Shown piece by piece: positions 55,456 through 60,989 of a DNA stretch of 60,989 bases. Origin of the DNA: a virus. The position numbers and the translations under genes were made by a program. The stretch's first letter is position 1, and every line of letters starts with the position of its first letter. Where the stretch lies: positions 1 through 60,989 of the IMG/VR virus record IMGVR_UViG_3300033153_004031; one strand, 5' to 3'. Under the pieces are notes generated by a model. It had not been told where the DNA came from, ran no database searches, and saw nothing but the letters and a program-made list of their open reading frames with translations.

Positions 55456-56434
55456 ATACAGTCTCCTCTCCCCGGAATAGAGGATTGATTTCCTCGTACC
55501 CAAGCACAGTCCCCACTTCCGGCAACCCCACGCGCTTGGTCATCTGAAACCCTCGCAACGCCGCGTGGATGGTGTCCACCACTTCCGGCTCGATGTCGTG
55601 CTTCACCTTCGCCCTCGCGCGCATCAGGTCGCGCTTAATCTCGTTTAAATCCCCCTCGTGATACGTCATGGTCTTGGAATACAAATCTTCGACACCGATG
55701 TATTCCTGGACGGTCGGGTCCTGGTGCTTCCACGCCCACTCGATCCAGTGAGTATGAACCTGTGCCAACAGGATGTCCGGTTGCCCCACAATGTTTGGGG
55801 AATACGTGTCAATCACTTCGTCCAGTAGGTCATCCAGCTCGTGCTCCCGGCGCGTCATGGTCCACGCCACGGACGGCCCCTTTATCATCTCGTACTCCGT
55901 GCAGGCCCGCTTCAGGATAACCCCCACTTCCGGGCTGATATGCTCGTCAACAGCCTTGCGGACGGCTTCGTAGCACTCCCGCCCCTCATCCAGGCTATTG
56001 TTGTAAAAGTACCCCCCGTAAAGCCTTGGTGTGTAATACCGAAGTTCAATCCCACACTTGGACGGCCTGTCCAGACTTCGCTGAATATCCAACAGTTGAA
56101 ACAACTCTTTTAGCGTTCTGGGGCCGACAACCACCTTCCAACACTCAAGGCACTTGGGGGGGACGTATCCGCACAAATTGAACTTGATATGGTGGTCCAA
56201 CAGGCACTTCTTGCCGACCAGGTGCTTCACGTGGTGCCACGGTGTGTCCGTTGCCACAGCGGTATTGCTTCGCCTGTAAACCCCCTCGTAAGACAGGTAA
56301 TACCCCGCCTGCCGCAATGGCTGGTTCAATAGTGATACGACGTCTTTTTTGCAGCACTTGTCGTAGTATGTGCCCTTCTTGACGTTCCTGTTTTGATAAA
56401 TCGCCTTTTCAATAGGCAGCATTGTATTGCTCAT
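55445..56434 (-). CDS. Conserved hypothetical late protein (329 aa)
   Basis: A 329-residue protein with several Cys/His-containing segments (YYDKCCKKDVV, LLDHHIKFNLCGYVPPKCLE) suggesting metal binding, and a helical C-terminal half (REHELDDLLDEVIDTYS). It resembles nothing I can name. It follows the capsid-decoration gene after a strong RNA hairpin and overlaps the YkgJ-like gene by 11 bases. Confidence 0.65.
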   Translation of the reverse strand: MSNTMLPIEKAIYQNRNVKKGTYYDKCCKKDVVSLLNQPLRQAGYYLSYEGVYRRSNTAVATDTPWHHVKHLVGKKCLLDHHIKFNLCGYVPPKCLECWKVVVGPRTLKELFQLLDIQRSLDRPSKCGIELRYYTPRLYGGYFYNNSLDEGRECYEAVRKAVDEHISPEVGVILKRACTEYEMIKGPSVAWTMTRREHELDDLLDEVIDTYSPNIVGQPDILLAQVHTHWIEWAWKHQDPTVQEYIGVEDLYSKTMTYHEGDLNEIKRDLMRARAKVKHDIEPEVVDTIHAALRGFQMTKRVGLPEVGTVLGYEEINPLFRGEETVYDQ

Positions 56435-56456
56435 ACGCTTACCCCTCCCGGTGGGT

Positions 56457-56482
56457 TCGGGCAGGGGATTACTCCCCCGCCC
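56457..56482. other. Strong GC hairpin after the decoration gene
   Basis: A 10-base-pair stem (CGGGCAGGGG / CCCCCGCCCG, one G-U on the minus strand) with a 6-base loop. No U-run on the minus strand. It may set mRNA stability or partial termination between the capsid genes and the late protein at 55445. Confidence 0.55.
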
Positions 56483-56523
56483 GGTTGTTTAATCGTTGTA
56501 AGTGATTAATTTTATTACATTAA

Positions 56524-57189
56524 TTACTCGGGAACACGCCATCCGGTCGCCGCCACCTCAAGCACGCCGGAGAACGCACCGTCTAGTGAAGATGCCGCGA
56601 CGCCCGAAGCGCCCTTGCCCCCCAAGACCTGGAAGGTGATATACCCGCCATATGGGAAGTGCATCCCGTGCTGTTGGTCGCCCCCGCCGTCTGCCCAGCC
56701 GTGGTTCGCTCCGGCAATTCCGGTAGCGACATACCGCACGGAAGCCTTGGGGGAGGTTTCCGGGTCGCCCGGAAGCGCCAGGACGGAACTGGTGTGGATC
56801 TTGCTCTTTTCCAAAGTCGCCTTCCCGAGTCCGTCAGCGTCCGTAGAGGTGGACGCCAGGGACGCGCTCTTGTAGGCGATAAATCCCAGTCCGGCGGTTG
56901 CCGAAGACACGCTCTTGCTGTTGCAGTTATGGGTAACTCCGGCGGTTCCGCGAGGGGCGATCAGGTAAACGCCATCCACGACGGTCCTTTCGGGAACCTT
57001 CAACAGCTTGAGAACATTCATCACCTTGTTGGTCAGGGTCGGGGCCGTCACATTCCCAAAGTTGATCCGGTTCCGGGCCACAAACCCGCCAGGCCGGGGG
57101 GTCGCCTCGTTGACCGCGTCCGGGTTGACCGTAACGCTGGTCAGGTCATAGGTGGATGCGCTAGATGCAACAAAAGATACTTGAGCCAT
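56524..57189 (-). CDS. Capsid decoration-like protein (221 aa)
   Basis: A 221-residue Ala/Gly/Ser-rich beta protein (RPGGFVARNRINFGNVTAPT; HGMHFPYGGYITFQVLGGKG). It directly follows the major capsid gene, the usual position of a head-decoration or cement protein. AGAAGGAGAAAG ribosome-binding site. Confidence 0.65.
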   Translation of the reverse strand: MAQVSFVASSASTYDLTSVTVNPDAVNEATPRPGGFVARNRINFGNVTAPTLTNKVMNVLKLLKVPERTVVDGVYLIAPRGTAGVTHNCNSKSVSSATAGLGFIAYKSASLASTSTDADGLGKATLEKSKIHTSSVLALPGDPETSPKASVRYVATGIAGANHGWADGGGDQQHGMHFPYGGYITFQVLGGKGASGVAASSLDGAFSGVLEVAATGWRVPE

Positions 57190-57233
57190 TTTCTTTCTCC
57201 TTCTGGGTTACGATCCCAATCAGGTTGTTAAAT

Positions 57234-57264
57234 GCGGGGAGGCGCATACGATCAACCTCCCCGC
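57234..57264 (-). terminator. Hairpin between major capsid and decoration genes
   Basis: A perfect 9-base-pair stem GCGGGGAGG / CCTCCCCGC with a 13-base loop, seven bases after the capsid stop, followed on the minus strand by ATTTAAC. Probably a weak terminator or 3' end-protecting element that lets capsid mRNA exceed downstream mRNA. Confidence 0.55.
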
Positions 57265-57270
57265 CGTGGA

Positions 57271-58347
57271 TTAGTGTTGTGCCGCGTAAGCGGTAAGCAC
57301 CATCGCGCCGTAGTCTTTGGAATTGAAAACGCACTTCTTCATCCCAAAGATACAACCGACGGCAACGCCCTTCTTGTTTCCAGCATCCCTGCTGTACTCC
57401 GTCCAACTCATCGGAAGTTTCCCGTATGCCTTCTCATCCACCTTGTCATAGGCGGAGCCGACGGCGAACACGCCCGCCTGAGCACCCAACAGCAGATTAC
57501 GCCGCACGTTGGAAACGGGGCTGTAAATCCGGTTGGATTCGTACAGGATCATGTTCCGGTAAACGCCGAGCGAATTGGTGAAAAGCGGGTTGGATTTTCC
57601 GCGATTCGCAGCGTACTTCTGGATGGTCTCCCAAGTGGTATAACTGGAAGACGCCACGTTCAGCCGAAGATCGGTGGCGCTGTAATCGTGGAGAACCACG
57701 ATATACATTTCTTCGCCGTCGATCATCAGGGGCGGAACCATCGGGTCGATATTCTTGGCCTTCTCTTTGGCAAAGTCCAAATCGGCAAGAGCGATCTGGT
57801 CGTTGTTGCTGAGGTTGCCTTCGTCTGTGGCAATGGTTCCGGTATGGGACACATCCCCGCACACGATATAGTGATCGGAGTCAGGAGCGGTCCCAGACTG
57901 CCCATGGTTAATGGTGGTGTCGCCGCACAGGTAGCGGAACATATACTCGTCGTACTTCCGGGCGAACCAGGAAGACAGGTTCGCGCGGGCGTCCGTCCGA
58001 AGGTTGTGCAATGTCCGCTGTTGGCCCATGCGCCGCCAGGAATGAGCATTACGAAGCTGTTGGATATACACCGAATCCTGGTGATACGTCATTTCCTCTT
58101 CGTAATCCTCGATCTCATTGTCCCCAGTCACGCCAGCCCCGGAAGCCGCCATAAGCAGGTTGTAGTAGATCAGCTCGCCGGCAGACTTTTCCAGGTCGTC
58201 CTTGCGGACGATCACAGCGTTGGTGTCGTCGGCCTTCTTCCCGAGAAACTTATTGATATAAGTCTTCTCAAGAGATTCCTTAAAGGTTAAGGCCGAATAG
58301 ATTTTTACCGCTTGTGCTGAACCAGATGCAAAGGTAGTATCAGCCAT
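57271..58347 (-). CDS. Major capsid protein (N4-gp56 family)
   Basis: A 358-residue protein matching the N4-gp56 capsid family from end to end: ADTTFASGSAQAVKIYSALT, FKESLEKTYINKFLG, LEKSAGELIYYNLLMAASGA, GVTGDNEIEDYEEEMTYHQD, IQQLRNAHSWRRMGQQRTL, and a C-terminal GAQAGVFAVGSAYDKVDEKA. The protein has the HK97-type fold and forms the icosahedral shell. It follows the scaffold-like gene and is followed by a strong hairpin and the decoration gene. Confidence 0.92.
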   Translation of the reverse strand: MADTTFASGSAQAVKIYSALTFKESLEKTYINKFLGKKADDTNAVIVRKDDLEKSAGELIYYNLLMAASGAGVTGDNEIEDYEEEMTYHQDSVYIQQLRNAHSWRRMGQQRTLHNLRTDARANLSSWFARKYDEYMFRYLCGDTTINHGQSGTAPDSDHYIVCGDVSHTGTIATDEGNLSNNDQIALADLDFAKEKAKNIDPMVPPLMIDGEEMYIVVLHDYSATDLRLNVASSSYTTWETIQKYAANRGKSNPLFTNSLGVYRNMILYESNRIYSPVSNVRRNLLLGAQAGVFAVGSAYDKVDEKAYGKLPMSWTEYSRDAGNKKGVAVGCIFGMKKCVFNSKDYGAMVLTAYAAQH

Positions 58348-58385
58348 ATTTTTGTTCCTCCGTTACGTTATGTATCGGCAACGGG

Positions 58386-59411
58386 TCAGATTCCTTCCTG
58401 CTCAAGTATGCGTTCCAGTTTTTCTCGTTCCGCAGGTGTCATCCGCATGATGTCTTCCGGTGTAATGTCCGGCAGATTATCTGCGGATATTTTATCTCCC
58501 ACGGCCCCGACGTTTTTGACGCTGCCTGGTCCGGCGGGTTTCCGCATGGTGGCTTTCGCCTTCTTCGGGTCTATCGCCGGTGCGGTGTTCCCTTTTGTGC
58601 TACCGGCCCTGGCGAAAGAATCCACCGCACGGGCCAGGTCGTACTTGGAGTCATACGCCCGCACCGTTCGCTCAAAGTCCACACCGGGGAACATCTTTTG
58701 AAACTCTTGTTCCACCTGTGTTCCCGCTAAGGCTTCCAGAGCAACATTCGTCGGGATTTCTCCCGGAATACCAGCCGCCTCCTGCATGGCGATCACCTGT
58801 TGGTTAATCCAGTCCGCCGCCCGTTGCAGTTTCTGATACGCCTGCGGGTAAGACTCGTCTTTTGACACCACGTCCTGAACGATCCTGTTGAACGCCCGCT
58901 CCTGTTCGTAGTAGGCTCTGGTTTGATCCAGTTCCTCCCGAATCTCCTGAACGGGCTTGTCAATGTCCCCAAGGCTTTTCTTGAGAAACTCCTTAAAGAT
59001 TTTCTCGTCCGTGACGATGTTTCCATCCTCGTCCACCTCGAATGGCAAATTGACAATCTTCTTCTGGTCGGACTTTTCTTCCCCCCCATCCGACTTCGCT
59101 CTCGCCTGTTGCAAAAGCTCCGTCAGTTGGGCGAAACGCCCGTCATGCTCCTGCCGCCGCCGACGCTCTTCCTGGATCGTTGTCAATAACCCACGGTTCG
59201 CGTTCTTTAGCTCGGCAAGCTCCGCCTTGAGTGATTCAATATCGCTCGGTGGTTCTTCTTCCCCTTCCGGTTCTTCTTCGCCACCGGCATCGTCACCTTC
59301 CGGCTCCGCAACCTTTTGAGCAGGCTCGGTTTCTTTTTCCGCAGCCTCTTCTTCTTTTTCCAGTTCTTCGAGTTCTTTTTCCAATTCCTCAGTTTCTTTG
59401 TCTTTCCCCAT
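58386..59411 (-). CDS. Scaffolding-like protein (341 aa)
   Basis: A 341-residue, very acidic, coiled-coil-rich protein. The N-terminus is almost all Glu/Lys/Asp (KETEELEKELEELEKEEEAA), followed by heptad regions (IESLKAELAELKNANRGLLT) and a helical C-terminus (DITPEDIMRMTPAEREKLER). It sits immediately before the capsid gene, the standard position and character of a head scaffold; no protease is fused. Confidence 0.75.
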   Translation of the reverse strand: MGKDKETEELEKELEELEKEEEAAEKETEPAQKVAEPEGDDAGGEEEPEGEEEPPSDIESLKAELAELKNANRGLLTTIQEERRRRQEHDGRFAQLTELLQQARAKSDGGEEKSDQKKIVNLPFEVDEDGNIVTDEKIFKEFLKKSLGDIDKPVQEIREELDQTRAYYEQERAFNRIVQDVVSKDESYPQAYQKLQRAADWINQQVIAMQEAAGIPGEIPTNVALEALAGTQVEQEFQKMFPGVDFERTVRAYDSKYDLARAVDSFARAGSTKGNTAPAIDPKKAKATMRKPAGPGSVKNVGAVGDKISADNLPDITPEDIMRMTPAEREKLERILEQEGI

Positions 59412-59520
59412 TTCCTTCTCCTTTCATCCGTAACGCCGACGACGCGTTCCCGGTGTTCCGCCCGATATTGCGGCGACCAATTTCCTTCCGCCCGTTACTG
59501 CGGCGACCATAAAACACAGA

Positions 59521-59567
59521 AAGCCCGACCAGGGCGGCCACTACTTATGACCACCCGGATCGGGCTT
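59521..59567 (-). other. Long two-part hairpin before the scaffold gene
   Basis: AAGCCCGA/TCGGGCTT outer stem and GGGCGGCC/GACCACCC inner stem with two G-U pairs and a 9-base loop. It lies in the 257-base gap (59412-59668) that also holds a CCTAAGTGATTAGG palindrome and a TGCGGCGACCA direct repeat but no gene. Possibly a terminator or regulatory leader for the capsid cluster. Confidence 0.5.
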
Positions 59568-59668
59568 CCTGATACCTAAGTGATTAGGTCAGCAAGTACC
59601 CTTGCTGTTGGGTTTTAAATTAGTTGCAAAGGATTGCTTTACAACTGGTAGTAATTAGCTACCGATAC

Positions 59669-59980
59669 TTACAATATCTGTTTAAGAAAGGGATATTTCT
59701 TTATTATTTTACTCCGGGTTTTTATTTTATCGATTCCACCTCTAAAGGGTATCCTTGGATTCGGGTCAAGTTTAATATAACTACTAACAAGCTGGTTGAA
59801 ATCCTCCCGGGCTATTTTATTGGCCAGTGGTTCATTGGCAAGTTTATTATACAACCCCTTGGGCACCCCGGTCCCCCTTACAAAAACAGATACCCTGGGA
59901 TCAGAAGGATTTGTATAACCCGCCATTTGCCTTAAATACTCTATATTGCTCATCTTGCCCAAGAATTTACTTGGCCTCAT
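59669..59980 (-). CDS. Small basic protein, paralogue of part of the 46941-47498 product (103 aa)
   Basis: A 103-residue protein. Residues 10-70 (MSNIEYLRQMAGYTNPSDPR, GLYNKLANEPLANKI, REDFNQLVSSY) align with the protein at 46941-47498. Basic C-terminal tail (IKTRSKIIKKYPFLKQ). It overlaps the upstream gene by 4 bases. Unknown function; two copies in one late operon suggest a virion role. Confidence 0.6.
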   Translation of the reverse strand: MRPSKFLGKMSNIEYLRQMAGYTNPSDPRVSVFVRGTGVPKGLYNKLANEPLANKIAREDFNQLVSSYIKLDPNPRIPFRGGIDKIKTRSKIIKKYPFLKQIL

Positions 59981-60171
59981 AATTTTCCTCTCCCTAAAAT
60001 CTCATCCAGCTTATACACCCGCGTCCCACTTCTCTTGGTGTGGTACTTCGGGTCCCGCTTCCCAAAGATACGCTCCCACCCATCGCGGTACGCATCCTTC
60101 GTCACCCGCATGTCTTTAGCATAAAACATAGAAATCAATTTCTGCTCTTTCCACCCGGCCTTCCAAGCCAT
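59977..60171 (-). CDS. Small basic protein (64 aa)
   Basis: A 64-residue, Lys/Arg/Trp-rich protein (AWKAGWKEQKLISMFYAKDM; WERIFGKRDPKYHTKRSG). Overlaps both neighbours by 1-4 bases. Reminiscent of a small HTH, but no confident match. Confidence 0.6.
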   Translation of the reverse strand: MAWKAGWKEQKLISMFYAKDMRVTKDAYRDGWERIFGKRDPKYHTKRSGTRVYKLDEILGRGKL

Positions 60172-60320
60172 TATCTCACAACCTCCCGGCGCTGCACTTC
60201 AACCTTTTGTATGCCGCCCTGCCCCCAATGCACCACAAGTGTAACACTCCCGGTAAACCTTGAGGACGCTATCTCTGCGATGTAGCACCTGATAAAATCA
60301 AGCAGATCATGCGGTTTCAT
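60171..60320 (-). CDS. Small hypothetical protein (49 aa)
   Basis: A 49-residue protein from ATG 60320, inside the end of the portal gene (the frame extends to 60359). KPHDLLDFIRCYIAEIASSR then a beta hairpin (GSVTLVVHWGQGGIQKVEV). Coupled to the portal by overlap. Confidence 0.5.
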   Translation of the reverse strand: MKPHDLLDFIRCYIAEIASSRFTGSVTLVVHWGQGGIQKVEVQRREVVR

Positions 60321-60989
60321 CGGCTTCTGCTTGCTGTGCTGTTCTTGCAAGGAAGTCAAGCTCCTGCCCCCTTCTCGTGGTAGCTAATTGTTCCTTCTCT
60401 ATTTCGTGTCGGCGGACCGCCTTAATAGCGGACTGCTCGATCTTGGCGGAATCCACACTGGCGTCCAATCCGAGTTTGTCGGCATCGGTCTTCATCTTTG
60501 CCTGAATCTTGGCCATCTCAAGCTCGTACTGCTTCTGCGCCTGCTCCATCTGCGCCTGCTGTTGCTGCTGAATGTACTCGATCCAGTGTTGTTTCTTGCT
60601 TTCGCTGATGCTTAGGTTGTCAATCACAACCGTCGGGTCAACCGGGAACCCATACTGCAACATTTCGATATACGCCGCGTTTTCGAGCGCCTTCTTCGTC
60701 TGGCTTCCGGGCAACTCCTCAATGTCCACGTTGTATTGGATGTCTCCGAGTGCGGTCAGGTCGATGTTGGACACGTCAAAGTTCTGCCCGAGTATTTCCA
60801 TAATCTGCGCCGGTTGCATCACATTGGCAATAATAGCCAGTATCCGCCGGTACACTTCTTCATCGTGTTTTTTAAAGTTCTTGTATAACGGCCTTAGAAT
60901 TGTAACGCCCTGGCTCTGGCGCAACTGGAACACAACGCTCGATTGGTATGTATCTCCCGTGAATCCGTACAGATTTTCATTCAAGCCGG
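60307..60989 (-). CDS. Phage portal protein, C-terminal part (gene continues at 1-1372)
   Basis: The last 212 codons or so of the portal gene. NENLYGFTGDTYQSSVVFQL and RQSQGVTILRPLYKNFKKHD belong to the portal stem/clip region. A long Gln/Lys-rich coiled coil follows (YIQQQQQAQMEQAQKQYELE), equivalent to the barrel helix of P22 portals that projects into the capsid. It ends with ADETA and TGA. Confidence 0.9.
   Translation of the reverse strand, partial: GLNENLYGFTGDTYQSSVVFQLRQSQGVTILRPLYKNFKKHDEEVYRRILAIIANVMQPAQIMEILGQNFDVSNIDLTALGDIQYNVDIEELPGSQTKKALENAAYIEMLQYGFPVDPTVVIDNLSISESKKQHWIEYIQQQQQAQMEQAQKQYELEMAKIQAKMKTDADKLGLDASVDSAKIEQSAIKAVRRHEIEKEQLATTRRGQELDFLARTAQQAEADETA
60945..60989. 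repeat. Terminal direct repeat, right copy (circular overlap)
   Basis: Identical to 1-45. Both copies encode the same portal residues, so one should be dropped when circularising; the true circle is 60,944 bp. Confidence 0.95.

Noticed and set aside
57232-58290. A 352-codon plus-strand frame opposite the major capsid gene
   Set aside because: It is antisense to a clear N4-gp56 capsid gene, with no ribosome-binding site or recognisable motif.

Overview
The window is a complete, circular, tailed-phage genome rather than a piece of a chromosome. The first 45 bases (1-45) recur exactly as the last 45 (60945-60989). Collapsing them gives a 60,944 bp circle in which the portal gene, cut by the window ends, closes in frame into a 669-residue protein. 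A P22-type portal, GpA-type large terminase, N4-gp56-type major capsid protein and large internal virion proteins, with no sheath or tape-measure gene, point to a short-tailed (podovirus-like) particle. No integrase or clear repressor was seen, so there is no positive evidence of lysogeny. The host is unknown, but a perfect sigma-54 promoter and Tat-like leaders imply a Gram-negative-type host with RpoN.

Layout: two blocks diverge from a control region at about 7160-7545. Leftward from it, across the window ends and down to 24790, runs one long minus-strand late block. In order it holds a putative small terminase, small genes, large terminase, portal, scaffold-like protein, capsid, decoration and adaptor proteins, tail proteins, internal virion proteins including a 1628-residue polyvalent protein, fibre-like proteins, two possible TIM-barrel hydrolases, a holin and GH24 endolysin cassette, a secreted trypsin-like protease, a C5 cytosine methyltransferase, metallo-enzymes and a Lar-like zinc protein. 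A plus-strand HTH-HNH endonuclease (5994-6509) sits inside this block, overlapping the small terminase gene tail to tail.

Rightward, 7544-24619 is the early block: tightly packed small genes, often with ATGA or TAATG overlaps. It carries replication and recombination functions: a Cas4/RecB-like nuclease, a possible annealing protein, a prim-pol/helicase fusion, a replisome-organizer-like protein, a possible ssDNA-binding protein and a resolvase-like nuclease. It also holds two paralogous zinc-finger/sigma-region-4-like proteins, two deoxyribosyltransferase-like enzymes, a stand-alone NrdD-like zinc domain, many zinc-ribbon proteins and three small proteins with twin-arginine leaders. The two blocks converge at about 24620-24790, where an orphan promoter and an intrinsic terminator outline a possible small RNA.

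The features most worth attention are the sigma-54 promoter with three upstream palindromes, an iteron cluster with an AT-rich tract inside the prim-pol gene (likely origin), the orphan promoter/terminator unit, two early frames each interrupted by one in-frame TAG, an odd tRNA-like element, and the secreted serine protease in the lysis region. Function calls rest on motifs read by eye; no database search was possible.
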